A stretch of DNA of 64,000 bases. Source: Megaustenia siamemsis. Lineage: Eukaryota; Mollusca; Gastropoda; Stylommatophora; Ariophantidae. Of the stretch, positions 21,157 through 31,654 are shown one piece after another (the stretch's first letter is position 1; each line of letters begins with the position of its first letter). Both the position numbers and the translations under genes were made by a program. The DNA is taken from the NCBI GenBank assembly GCA_032433765.1, contig JAVIAB010000101.1, positions 57,945,592 to 58,009,591 of the forward strand, in the 5' to 3' direction. The notes under the pieces were generated by a model. The model saw only the letters and a list, made by a program, of their open reading frames with translations, ran no database searches and was not told the origin of the DNA.

Positions 21157-21465
21157 AATACATTTAGTAAGTAGTAGTAAGCAAAGAGCCCCCGTCACGC
21201 CAAGTGGCGGCGTATAGGGAATAGAAACAGTTGTTTCCAACATAAATGGTTAGTGACCATATATTTTACAGACCTTCGGCACATGATTTTTGTGGTAATG
21301 TGGTCGGTATTACGCCCGTGCCGCTTTACTTTCCCAGAAAAAAATCCGGCACCCATTTAAGGCTGGGTGAACCGGAAGCCGTCGGTTGGGATCGAACCCT
21401 ACTCCTTGTCCTTTGCAGTCCAGTTCACTAACCACTGAGCTATCGAGACTCCCTAATACACTTAG
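21157..21465 (-). mobile_element. SINE1, tRNA-derived, with 11-bp target duplication
   Basis: On the minus strand the head has an A box TAGCTCAGTGG and a canonical B box GGTTCGATCCC. The body ends in CTACTACTTA. Flanking AATACATTTAG (21157-21167) and AATACACTTAG (21455-21465) match at 10 of 11 positions. The same family in plus orientation is at 47160-47530, itself interrupted by a LINE. Confidence 0.88.
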
Positions 21466-21649
21466 AGTTATCAAATATTTCTATTTTGTATTTGATATAG
21501 TGACCGGACCAGTTAGTACTTAGTCTTCATCAGCTAAGTCTACTCTTTTATAAACGATGGGCTTATGTTAGGCATGTATTTAGAAGACGCCAAGGAAAGG
21601 GCAAATAAATGTAGTGCTGCGGTAAAGCTGGTAGCAAGGAGCCAGTGGT

Positions 21650-21863
21650 GGGGTGTAACGTACACTCCTACAAGGTATGGTGAGAGCGTTACACAAGAGG
21701 AACACAACAAAATACTGACCTTTCGGCCCACATGCCGTTTTCTTCAGAGAACAAGGACAACGATAACAAACGATGAGGCACAGATAAATACTGCTACATC
21801 TAGGATGATAAGGACTGGTAAGTGAAGGAGAGGTGGACAGAAGGATAAGAGATAAGATGGTGA

Positions 21864-21902
<39 letters not shown>

Positions 21903-22130
21903 TGTTACATGTTGGAGTATCACCATCTCATCTCCTATCCCTCTGTTCACTTCTCCTTCAATTATCAGTCCTTATCATCTTAGATGTTGTAGTATTTAAC
22001 TGTGCCTCATCGTTTGTTATCGTTATACTTGTCCTCTGATGAAGGTCGCATGTAGTCCGAAACGTCAATATTTTGTTGTGTTCCTTTTTTGTAAAGTTGT
22101 CATCATATCTTGTAGGAGTGTATGTCACAA
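21650..22130. repeat. Large inverted repeat, ~215-bp arms around a (GA)n spacer
   Basis: 21650-21865 is the reverse complement of about 21910-22125 at roughly 85% by eye. Landmarks include GATAACAAACGATGAGGCAC against its complement, and GGAACACAACAAAATA on both arms. The 45-bp centre is a GA tract (21868-21900). The left arm extends outward as repeat P (also at 11034-11150). It may be a fold-back element or two inserted copies; the RNA would form a long hairpin. Confidence 0.85.
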
Positions 22131-22199
22131 CCGACTACTAGCTCCTTAGAAGAAACTACCAGAGAATTACTAAACAGCTCTTAAATGTGAAACATTAGG

Positions 22200-22298
22200 T
22201 CAAAGTAAAAGAGGGCAGCCTTGAGAAACATTAACAACTCCAAAAGAAGCAATTGTGGCAGACATAGACTCACTTGCTATAACTGAATAGCTCACACA
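22200..22298 (+). mobile_element. LINE family H, C-terminal fragment leading into a 69-bp array
   Basis: Reads KRGQP.ETLTTPKEAIVADI and LTQNRDNWWETL, the pattern of many LINE C-termini (RG.P..T....A.NR..W..LV.AL). The segment from NRDNWWET on becomes the array unit. Confidence 0.65.
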
Positions 22299-23750
22299 GA
22301 ATAGAGACAATTGGTGGGAGACTCTACGAGCCATATATGTCCTGTCTAAAGGCACTAGAAGTATCAAGAATAGAGACAATTGGTGGGAGACTCTACGAGC
22401 CATATATGTCCTGTCTAACGGCACTAGAAGTATCAAGAATAGAGACAATTGGTGGGAGACTCTACGAGCCCTATATGTCCTGTCTAACGGCACTAGAAGT
22501 ATCAAGAATAGAGACAATTGGTGTGAGACTCTACGAGCCATATATGTCCTGTCTAACGGCACTAGAAGTATCAAGAATAGAGACAATTGGTGGGAGACTC
22601 TACGAGCCCTATATGTCCTGTCTAACGGAACTAGAAGTATCAAGAATAGAGACAATTGGTGTGAGACTCTACGAGCCATATATGTCCTGTCTAACGGCAC
22701 TAGAAGTATCAAGAATAGAGACAATTGGTGTGAGACTCTACGAGCCATATATGTCCTGTCTAACGGCACTAGAAGTATCAAGAATAGAGACAATTGGTGG
22801 GAGACTCTACGAGCCATATATGTCCTGTCTAACGGCACTAGAAGTATCAAGAATAGAGACAATTGGTGTGAGACTCTACGAGCCCTATATGTCCTGTCTA
22901 ACGGCACTAGAAGTATCAAGAATAGAGACAATTGGTGTGAGACTCTACGAGCCATATATGTCCTGTCTAACGGCACTAGAAGTATCAAGAATAGAGACAA
23001 TTGGTGGGAGACTCTACGAGCCCTATATGTCCTGTCTAACGGCACTAGAAGTATCAAGAATAGAGACAATTGGTGTGAGACTCTACGAGCCATATATGTC
23101 CTGTCTAACGGCACTAGAAGTATCAAGAATAGAGACAATTGGTGTGAGACTCTACGAGCCATATATGTCCTGTCTAACGGCACTAGAAGTATCAAGAATA
23201 GAGACAATTGGTGGGAGACTCTACCAGCCCTATATGTCCTGTCTAACGGCACAGGAAGTATCAAGAATAGAGACAATTGGTGGGAGACTCTACCAGCCCT
23301 ATTTGACCTGTCTAACGGCACTGGAAGTATCAAGAATAAAGACAATTGTAGGGAGACTCTACCAGCCCTATATGTCCTGTCTAACGGCACAGGAAGTATC
23401 AAGAATAGAGACAATTGGTGGGAGACTCTACCAGCCCTATTTGACCTGTCTAACGGCACTGGAAGTATCAAGAATAGAGACAATTGTAGGAAGACTCTAC
23501 CAGCCCTATATGTCCTGTCTAACGGCACTAGAAGTATCAAGAATAGAGACAATTGGCGGGAGACTCTACGAGCCCTATATGTCCTGTCTAACGGCACTAG
23601 AGTATCAAGAATAGAGACAATTGGCGGGAGACTCTACCAGCCCTATATGTCCTGTCTAACGGCACTGGAAGTATCATGAATAGAGACAATTGGTGGGAGA
23701 CTCTACGAGCCTTATATGTCCTGTCTAACGGCACTGGAAGTATCATGAAT
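22299..23750 (+). repeat. 69-bp minisatellite, ~21 units, LINE-derived
   Basis: Unit starts AGAATAGAGACAATTGGTGG; period 69 bp (23 codons) with one 1-bp deletion near 23600. In the LINE frame a unit reads NRDNWWETLRAIYVLSNG plus TRSIK. Because 69 is divisible by 3, long frames stay open: 425 codons on plus and 465 on minus. Variants (GGG/GTG, ACGAG/ACCAG, CATATA/CCTATT) mark subgroups; ACCAG units cluster at 23220-23520. No evidence the ORFs are translated. Confidence 0.95.
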
Positions 23751-23753
23751 AAG

Positions 23754-23756
<3 letters not shown>

Positions 23757-23812
<56 letters not shown>
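23757..23812. repeat. (TA)n microsatellite at the LINE-derived array's 3' end
   Basis: Follows the last unit after a stop and TAAGTAC, so it may be the 3' simple-repeat tail of LINE H. Confidence 0.9.
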
Positions 23813-23813
<1 letters not shown>

Positions 23814-24065
23814 GATGTGTGATTTTACAGTCACAAAACACATGTTTCTATAACTATCATATACATTTCTTCAATGAGAAAATTAACTCTGTGTGATCTA
23901 TATTCTAATTGTGCTACTTAAACATATCTTTTTTTAAAAAACATCAAGAGTCGGATGTTGTAAGAGTTCTGTTTTGGAGGTTGTAGAGAGGATGAAGCGA
24001 AATACTTCGGGCTGTCATGTGATCGGTATCTTGCCTTGACCTTCATTTTCTTATAGGAGATATCG

Positions 24066-24135
24066 GTAGCCTATTTAGGAACTCCCAGCAGCAACCGCCA
24101 AAAGTCTGTGTTCGATTCCCGCTGGAACAATGTTA
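24066..24135 (+). mobile_element. tRNA-derived SINE head
   Basis: A-box-like TAGCCTATTTAGG and B box GTGTTCGATTCCCG are correctly ordered. It resembles the SINE2 head but lacks the rest of the body, passing into an AACT microsatellite. Confidence 0.55.
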
Positions 24136-24139
24136 ACTA

Positions 24140-24945
24140 ACTGACTACGTAAATAACTAACTAACTAGATAAGTAACTAACTGAATAATTCATCATCATC
24201 AAGTACCGGGCCTGTTGGCGTAGGCTATCATGTCTCTCCACAATTTTCGATCTCGACAGTTATTTATCATTCCTGTTGTTGACTTTCTGCCAAGCCATTT
24301 TCTTAAGCTGTCTGGTATTTTTTTCTCTTTGCTTCCCTCTATCTCTTCGTCCCTCAATTTTCCCAATTGTCACAATATATTCCAGCTGTTCCCTTCTCAT
24401 TACATGGCCAAAAAATGATGATTGTTTCTTCTTAATATTGGAAATTAGCTCTCTTTTTGCTTTGACCTGTCTCAGAACATCTTCATTACTCTTCTTAGCT
24501 GTCCATGGTACTCTCAACATTCTTCTGTAAGACCACATTTCTACAGACCCCAGTGATTAATTTGGCTAATTAAGCAGCTAATAAACTAATAAAGCAAGTA
24601 ACTACGTAACTACCTGACTAATTAAGTCATTAACTAAAAGAATACTCTCTCACTGACTGACTAACTAAATGACTAACTGACTGACTAACTCGGTAACTAA
24701 CTAAAAAACTGATTGACTAAGTAAATGACTAACTGACTAATTAAGTAACTAATTAATTGACTGACTAAAGTAACTGACTAACTAAATGGCTAACTAATTA
24801 ACTCCGACTAAATAACAAACTTACTAACTAACTAACTGACTAACTAATTAACTAACTGACTGAATAACCAGCTAACTAACTAATTAACTGACAGAATAAC
24901 TATCTAACAGACTGACTAACTAGTTAATTAACTAACCGAGTTCCA
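24140..24945. repeat. (AACT)n-type microsatellite split by a LINE
   Basis: Degenerate AACT/GACT tetranucleotides at 24140-24190 resume at 24550-24945. The gap is a 5'-truncated LINE, so it inserted into a pre-existing microsatellite. Confidence 0.9.
24191..24545 (-). mobile_element. LINE family D2, 5'-truncated copy
   Basis: The minus strand reads WSYRRMLRVPWTAKKSNEDV, KRELISNIKKKQSSFFGHVM and EGRRDRGKQREK, ending in a (GATGAT)n tail at 24191-24200. Open for 92 codons with little decay, so relatively young. Confidence 0.88.
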
Positions 24946-25424
24946 TGTTTCGTGTGTTAAGTGAATTATACATGAATGTGTCATGCTAAGCTCTAGATTC
25001 TGTGTTCATACTGACCTATAGCTTTGATGTTATATTTCAACATATTTTCATATCACTCTCTATTTTTGATATCATTGTATGCCAATATTCTTTTGAGATA
25101 CGTGTTTATAAATAACAATCAAATGTAAATAAAAAAAACTAGGTCCAGATCTGTGATAAGCTGCATTCGGAGTCCTTGATAAGAAACATGTCCAACGAGA
25201 CCTTTAAGTTGATAACTTTGTTTATTTTGATGACATCATTGTGTTTATGTACGAGCTAGAGATTAAAGAAAAATATGACAAAGTGTTACAGTTTACGGCG
25301 TCAGAAGGCAAGGTAATGCAAATTCAACATTGCGGCTGAAAAGCCTTCAACGGGGAATCAGTAGAGCAAAAACAAAATATATATAAATAATATATTTTTT
25401 TAATATTTAAGTTTCCACATCGTC
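24946..25424. other. No recognisable feature
   Basis: AT-rich, nothing supportable. The next 58 bp (25425-25482) are the short dispersed repeat also at 2534-2590. Confidence 0.5.
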
Positions 25425-25474
25425 GATTGGTGCTGAAGTCGGATGTGTAGGGCCGAAACACGCAAATATAGCAG

Positions 25475-26016
25475 TTCTACTGCAAGGTAAAGGTAAAGTA
25501 CGAGACTTCATTCGGTGTCTTAGCACGCGAGTTTTCACCCACATGTGCTCGGCCGCCTATCGAGAAATATTCGGAGACTTCTGGATAGTGTCGCTTCAAG
25601 CATCTAAACTCACGATGCGAGGTGGCATTCCCTCACCTTCCCAGATTGCTACCCTGGTACCAATTTCTGCCAGCAGCTGGGTCGACAGCGACTTTTTTTT
25701 CCAACTTTGAGTACAACTCACACTGCTCCCAGCGGGAATCAACACGGGTTGTCCGAACGTCGGTAGCCTAGTCGGGTGGTTTTCCCTGAGTACGGATTCA
25801 ATCCTGCTTCGTACTATATATTGTTCTTTGTTTTTTTCTGTTGTTGATTATTTGTCATTTTTTTTTCCGAGTGCTGTAAACATACCTCTTGTTCTAAATT
25901 GGTTCGCTGGTTATCGCCTCGGAAGTTTCCCTCTATAATAACATTCATTTATTTGATTATTTGTCTCCTGGTTTTTCTAACTAGGCTAATTGGGGGCCTC
26001 CCCCAATTCTACTGCA
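25475..26016 (-). mobile_element. SINE2, second copy, with 10-bp target duplication
   Basis: Perfect direct repeats TTCTACTGCA at 25475-25484 and 26007-26016. The internal sequence matches 16318-16660 except for a 184-bp insertion near the 5' head that separates GGTTTTCC from the A-box half. Confidence 0.9.
25786..25969 (+). mobile_element. Element R nested in SINE2
   Basis: Absent from the SINE2 at 16307-16671, so this is a clean insertion. Flanked by GGTTTTCC (25778-25785) and GGTTTTTC (25970-25977), 7 of 8 identical. The same sequence recurs at 9830-10010. Confidence 0.85.
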
Positions 26017-26139
26017 AACTGCAACAAAACGCACACACGACCACTTAACGCCCTTTTAAGGGCGGATGACGGAGAGGGATATTCCTTTAATCATCGGGTG
26101 AACGCAAACAAGCACACCGTCGATTGTGTCTTATGTTTC

Positions 26140-26200
26140 TTACTTTCTTTCTTTTTTTCTTTCTTTCTTTTTTTCTTTCTTTCTTTCTTCCTTTCAACTC
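26140..26200. repeat. (CTTT)n microsatellite
   Basis: Pyrimidine tract of TTTC units. Confidence 0.9.
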
Positions 26201-26235
26201 TGTGAAGAACATAGTTATTTAACAAACACTTCCCT

Positions 26236-26460
26236 AATGTGCGCGTGGTCGTGCGGCTAAAACCACTGTTCCGCTAGCTGAAAAGCCGGCGTACAGTGTT
26301 CGACGCCCGCGGTAGACAGAAAGGATTTTTTTCTATCCGGGGTGAAATAAAAATCCTGAGTCTCACACGTCGTGGCGACTGCTTGACCAAGCGGCCTTTA
26401 TCCCTCGGGTTCTATCGTTGCCCCCCGACATACACCAGCAATGGTGCTATGTGTCGTCAA
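26236..26460 (+). mobile_element. SINE4, tRNA-derived candidate
   Basis: tRNA-like head with TGGTCGTGCGGCTAAAACC (A-box side) and GTGTTCGACGCCCG (B-box side), then a non-coding body. A single copy in the window, so family status is inferred. Confidence 0.55.
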
Positions 26461-26588
26461 GATAGTTTTTTTTTTTAGTGCCCTAATGTTCTGTTTGGTT
26501 ATTTTCTTTTCAGATCACTCCTTGTCTTTTCCATTTTCTTCATCTCTTTTACCGCTTGCTTTCTTTAAGTATCCCACAAATTGTGTTC

Positions 26589-26591
<3 letters not shown>

Positions 26592-26635
<44 letters not shown>

Positions 26636-26730
26636 ACTCTCTCCCCTCTTTTTCCCAGCGGAATTAACAAAAAAGGGTGGCCTGTCGTGTAACACTCTAG
26701 TCGGCTTCCGCAGTGTGTGTCCGTCACTTT
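26592..26730 (-). mobile_element. (CT)n tract plus LINE E fragment
   Basis: 26592-26645 is a CT tract. 26655-26730 is the reverse complement of 3975-4040, sharing GGCTTCCGCAGTGTGTGTCC. Only about 75 bp of LINE survives. Confidence 0.75.
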
Positions 26731-26960
26731 CTGCGCGGCTTATCCTTCATTTATAGCTCGCAGACTCCAGGCGCCAATTCTGAAGATCTTTCTGGTTAGG
26801 AAAATGGTAAATCAGCGACCCAGACCTATTCCGGCTTTCACAGAGTTACGTCATATATTTCGTAGATAGCGGCCCCTTATCTATCCTGCATGTCGTATTT
26901 ATACTTTCTCCATTTTTGACGTGCTCATGTTTGTGGCTTATTATTTGTTTATAGTGTCCC

Positions 26961-27748
26961 AAATAAACCACACGTTATACAACTAAACCACACATCCTAC
27001 AACTAAACCACACGTTCTACAACAAAACCACACCTTCTACAACTAAACCACACGTTCTACAACTAAATCACACGTTCTACAACTAAACCACACGTTCTAC
27101 AACTAAACCACTTATCCGACAACTAAACCACACATCCTACAACTAAACCACACATCCTACAACTAAACCACACGTCCGACAACTAAACCACACATCCTGC
27201 AACTAAACCACACATCCTACAACTAAACCACACCTTCTACAACTAAACCGCACATCCTACAACTAAACCCCACGTTCTACAACTAAACCACACGTTCTAC
27301 AACTAAACCACACATCCTACAACTAAACCGCACATCCTACAACTAAACCACACGTTATACAACTAAACCGCACATGCTACAACTAAACCACACGTTCTAC
27401 AACTAAACCACACATCCTACAACTAAACCACACGTTCTACAACTAAACCACACATCCTACAACTAAACCGCACATCCTACAACTAAACCACACGTTCTAC
27501 AACTAAACCGCACATCCTACAACTAAACCACACGTTCTACAACTAAACCGCACATCCTACAACTAAACCACACGTTCTATAACTAAACCACACGTTTTAC
27601 AACTAAACCACACGTCCTACAACTAAACCACACGTCCTACAACTAAACCACACGTTCTACAACTAAACCACACGTTCTACAACTAAATCACACGGTCTAC
27701 AACAAAACCACACGTTCTACAACTAAACCACACGTTCTACAACTAAGA
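26961..27748. repeat. 20-bp minisatellite, ~39 units
   Basis: Unit ACAACTAAACCACACGTTCT, with variants CACATCCTAC and CGCACATCC. Related by the CACGTCCTACAAC core to the arrays at 33475, 34840 and 36822. Confidence 0.95.
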
Positions 27749-27880
27749 CAAATACACCATATAAACCACACTTCTGTATTTTTTCTTGGAAATCAATGCG
27801 GAACTGACGTAGTACTAACAACTTTACTACAAACAGTCCCTGGTAAAAAGTAGTCATTGTCAAAACAGTTTGGGAATGTA

Positions 27881-28512
27881 GCAACATTTGTACGGATGTT
27901 AAAACATTTGTACAGAAGTTACAACATTTGTACAGAAGTTACAACATTTGTACAGAAGTTACAACATTTGTACGGATGTTAAAACATGTGTACAGAAGTT
28001 ACAACATTTGTACAGAAGTTACAAAATTTGTACAGAAGTTACAACATTTGTACAGAAGTTACAACATTTGTACAGAAGTTACAACATTTGTACAGAAGTT
28101 ACAACATTAGTACAGAAGTTACAACATTTGTACGGATGTTAAAACATTTGTACAGAAGTTACAACATTTGTACAGACGTTACAACATTTGTACAGAAGTT
28201 ACACCATTTGTACAGAAGTTACAACATTTGTACGGATGTTAAAACATTTGTTCAGAAGTTACAACATGTGTACAGAAGTTACAACATTTGTACAGAAGTT
28301 ACAACATTTGTAGAGAAGTTACAACATTTGTACAGAAGTTACAACATTTGTAGAGAAGTTACAACATTTGTACAGAAGTTAAAACATTTATACAGAAGTT
28401 ACAACGTTTTAACAGAAGTTACAACGTTTTTACAGAAGTTACAACATTTATACAGAAGTTACAACGTTTTTACAGAAGTTACAAGATTTGTACAGAAGTT
28501 ACAACATTCGTT
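27881..28512. repeat. 20-bp minisatellite (array T, left part), ~31 units
   Basis: Unit ACAACATTTGTACAGAAGTT, almost no length variation. The identical unit resumes at 31655, so the two parts look like one array split by the block at 28513-31654. Confidence 0.95.
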
Positions 28513-29705
28513 CCCTTGTTCGTTTCCTTGTATGGCTTGTATGCACGACTTGTAGAAAGCAGGCATGGTTCCGTAATGGTGTGGGCTTGCGTTGTTGATT
28601 TTTGTGTGCCTGATGAGCTTGAGTCCCACGTAGTAATGGAAGGACGGGTAGCTGTGTGGCCGTTGAACGATGCGTCCCACAGGGCCGATTCTGAAGGATT
28701 TTATTTTGGAGTTGATGTCTTTTGTAGAGCGATTCCCCCGCCGTATTTCCTTTGGATCAGTGTTTCGTGTTTTATATTGTGGATGACGTTTCAAAAGATG
28801 AACTTGTTGATGTGCTTGTTAATTTTGTGAGTAATGTGCCGAGGTGGGTCGAGAACTGTGATCGTGTAGAGTAGTTTGGGTATGATGATGATATTGTTGA
28901 CGACGATACTTCTGCCGAAGATAGTTGATGTTTTGTGTTGATATCTCAGCAGGGTGTCGGTGATGTTTTGTGTTGATATCTCAGCAGGGTGTCGGTGATG
29001 TTTTGTGTTGATATCTCAGCAGGGTGTCGGTGATGTTTTGTGTTGATATCTCAGCAGGGTGTCGGTGATGTTTTGTGTTGATATCTCAGCAGGGTGTCGG
29101 TGATGTTTTGTGTTGATATCTCAGCAGGGAGTCGGTGATTTTTGTGGTTAGAGCCTGCCATGTGGGTTTGCTTATCTTGGGGTTGCACTGGAAGGTGATG
29201 CCGTACACCGTCATGACGTCGACGGATGCCAGTCCTAAAGGGAAATCCTTTTTCTTCTGCCACCTGCCGATCCCCATGATGGATGACTTCTTCTCGTTGA
29301 TCTTCACTCCGCTGATGTTACCGAAGTCTGTGTATGTTTGGATGATGTTTGTTATTGAGCGGTCGCTTGTGGGGAAGAAGATGGTGTCGTCGGCGTATGC
29401 GATGAGCTTCCGTTGTCCTACTCCTGGTATAAAGGTGCCTCTGATGGATTCGTCTTTTCTTATATTTTTTTCAAGTAACGGCTCTAAGGCTAGGATGTAG
29501 AGTAGCGGAGATAGAGGGCATCCCTGTCTGACGGACCTGGTTAGTGTGAAGGACTCCGTGAGTGTGTGATTGACGAGGACTTTGCTCTCAGGTCTGGAAT
29601 ACAGGATTTGAATCCATCGTCGGAAGTTGTCTCCTATGTTGCAGTTGTGCAGCGTCTTGTGTAGGTAGGAGTGTGATAGGGAATAATAGAACAAAGAAGT
29701 TGTCC
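28513..29705 (-). pseudogene. L1/Tx1-like LINE reverse transcriptase remnant
   Basis: RNA-directed DNA polymerase of a non-LTR retrotransposon, read leftward from 29694. Visible RT blocks are LSHSYLHKTL, VRQGCPLSPLLYILALEPLL (block 4), LIAYADDTIFF (catalytic YADD) and GVKINEKKSSIMGIG. After the 35-bp array, in another frame, come FGRSIVVNNIIIPKLLYTI, PPRHITHKINK, LIQRKYGGGIAL and SYPSFHYYVGLKL. The thumb/C-terminal order fits L1/Tx1-type LINEs. At least one extra stop and the array make it non-functional. The N-terminal endonuclease was not identified. Confidence 0.88.
28926..29135 (-). repeat. 35-bp minisatellite (6 exact units) inside LINE coding sequence
   Basis: Unit starts at 28926, 28961, 28996, 29031, 29066 and 29101; one mismatch in the last. 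It encodes the RT segment around LLRYQHKTS. Five extra units add 175 bp, shifting the frame by one. With a single unit, TDSLLRYQHKTS continues directly into TIFGRSIVVNN in frame. Confidence 0.95.
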
Positions 29706-29728
29706 TTTATTGGAGTGTATCGAAAGGT

Positions 29729-30846
29729 CTACCGATCATTGGCCAAATTGTCTTTCTTTGCCTCCGCCACTGGGTCTCCAGTGATCTGTTTTACCAGATC
29801 TGTGGCGGTTTTCGTATTGACGTTTGGGGGCATCCATTGAAAGCAGCCCCTAGCCTTTTCTTTTTCTAAGTGTTCAATGGCAATAGTAACTTCAGGGTTC
29901 TCAAAGTGACGGTTTTCTCGTCTAGTCTTTGGTAGTCTCGTAGGTATGCTGCCGTCGACAGGTTCCTCAAAGTGACTGTTTTCCTGTCTAACCTTTTGTA
30001 GTCTCGTAGGTATGCTGCTGTCGACAGGTTCCTCAAAGTGACGGTTTTCTCGTCTAGTCTTTGGTAGTCTCGTAGGTATGCTGCTGTCGACAGGTTCCTC
30101 AAAGTGACTGTTTTCCTGTCTAACCTTTTGTAGTCTCGTAGGTATGCTGCTGTCGACAGGTTCCTCAAAGTGACGGTTTTCTCGTCTAGTCTTTGGTAGT
30201 CTCGTAGGTATGCTGCTGTCGACAGGTTCCTCAAAGTGACTGTTTTCCTGTCTAACCTTTTGTAGTCTCGTAGGTATGCTGCTGTCGACAGGTTCCTCAA
30301 AGTGACGGTTTTCTCGTCTAGTCTTTGGTAGTCTCGTAGGTATGCTGCTGTCGACAGGTTCCTCAAAGTGACGGTTTTCTCGTCTAGTCTTTGGTAGTCT
30401 CGTAGGTATGCTGCTGTCGACAGGTTCCTCAAAGTGACGGTTTTCTCGTCTAGTCTTTGGTAGTCTCGTAGGTATGCTGCTGTCGACAGGTTCCTCAAAG
30501 TGACGGTTTTCTCGTCTAGTCTTTGGTAGTCTCGTAGGTATGCTGCTGTCGACAGAGTGAAATAATATCTGGTGTGGGTAGCAAAGCGGTATATGGTCGC
30601 CACTCCGTTTGGTCCGACCCCGCATGGTTGCATGAGGGCGGCTTTCATGAAGGCGAGGGTTACTTTCTGGGTCTGTCCATGGACTGTTGCCTCACGGAGA
30701 AGTCCCCCTACCAGGGCTGCCTCTGCGTCGTAAGCGAAAGTTGGGATGGTTTGAGCTATTTCACATATACTGGTTCTTTGGTTAAAATGGTTGTAAATAT
30801 AATTTGTCCATTTTACCTTCACGGTGTCTTGTTCTGAAGTTCTCAA
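29729..30846 (-). pseudogene. Transposon-like ORF carrying a 66-bp in-frame array
   Basis: Read leftward, 30846-30560 encodes ~95 non-repetitive residues (KVKWTNYIYNHFNQRTS, EAALVGGLLREATVHGQ) that I cannot assign. Then come ten 22-residue repeats, open in two frames, then about 55 residues ending IEHLEKEKARGCFQW and VKQITGDPVAEAKKD. It lies immediately upstream of the RT remnant in the same orientation, so it may be part of the same LINE (ORF1 or the region before RT). The upstream unique part fits one frame and the downstream part another, so the array probably shifted the frame. Confidence 0.55.
29890..30556 (-). repeat. 66-bp minisatellite, ~10 units in A-B-A-B pattern
   Basis: Unit with CGTAGGTATGCTGCTGTCGA and two variants: A (GACGGTTTTCTCGTCTAG) and B (GACTGTTTTCCTGTCTAA). 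Order on the plus strand is A-B-A-B-A-B-A-A-A-A, a 132-bp dimer spreading next to monomers. 66 bp is 22 codons, so frames stay open. Confidence 0.95.
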
Positions 30847-31654
30847 GTTTTATCCAACGTAATAATAGTGTTGGTTTTGTGTGTTAAAATACAAAGTATA
30901 CAAAGGATCTCAGTGTCTGTTGAGTATCTAATTTTCTCTTAGTCCTTCTTCTGTGTGTTCTGTTCTGTGTCTTCTGTTCTGTGTGTCGTCTAAGTCTTCT
31001 CCGGGTTTTTTTGTGTCCATCTTAGCCACTCCCACCAGGCTAACGATCCTGGGAATATAATCTATACACGGCTTATCCTTCGTCCGCCTCCAGTCACTGT
31101 TTCATTAACTCCGCCTTTTAATTATGTCCATAGTCTCATTGTTTTAGGAGTTCTGTCGACACATGTCAATCTTCCTAAACTTCGTTCCCTCACAACTAAA
31201 GCTCCCGTCTCTGGAATTCAACACGCCTGCCGACACAGGTAGGAACTGCAGACATAAGAATTCCTCCTGATTTCGCTCGACTCGGCTCTTCAAAGGATAT
31301 TTCAGGGCCGACCCTAGTGATAAGCTATCTCGTGTCAATACCTTTTCGACGGGGGTCCATCGTCCAGCGTCGTTGCGTTATGTAACTTCATCGGCCGGAG
31401 TCTGATTTCCATGTTCAGGTTGAGCACCTGTTCGGACTTTCTTGCAGTCTTATAGTTGGTTACGCCACAGCGTCTGGGTTTGGTGGACTAACGTATCCTT
31501 GCTAATCCTTAAATCTTCATTTCATTTGTTTGCCGCCTACAACTATTGTATCTCTTATCATCGTCGTATCGTATCATTCTTTTATTCTTCTATCTATCGT
31601 CATTTTCTTCTACTCTTCCCATTATCCTTCATGGCTGAATCACACTATAACATC
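30847..31654. other. No gene recognised (possible 5' part of the interrupting element)
   Basis: About 800 bp between the ORF above and the resumption of array T. It probably belongs to the same inserted block, but no motif, promoter or target duplication proves it. Confidence 0.4.

Noticed and set aside
22036..22066. Hammerhead-ribozyme-like core (CTGATGA ... GAAACGTC)
   Set aside because: The two core boxes are present and correctly ordered, but the sequences outside do not pair as stem I and stem II has only about two pairs. The other inverted-repeat arm reads CTGAAGA. Probably a decayed retroelement motif.
22200..23614. Very long ORFs of 425 aa (+) and 465 aa (-)
   Set aside because: Both come from a 69-bp repeat with a period divisible by 3. 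They overlap on opposite strands and the sense LINE frame is a third one. No promoter or splice support.
26961..28512. CRISPR-like regular 20-bp repeats
   Set aside because: Contiguous tandem units without unique spacers, in a eukaryotic genome; these are minisatellites.
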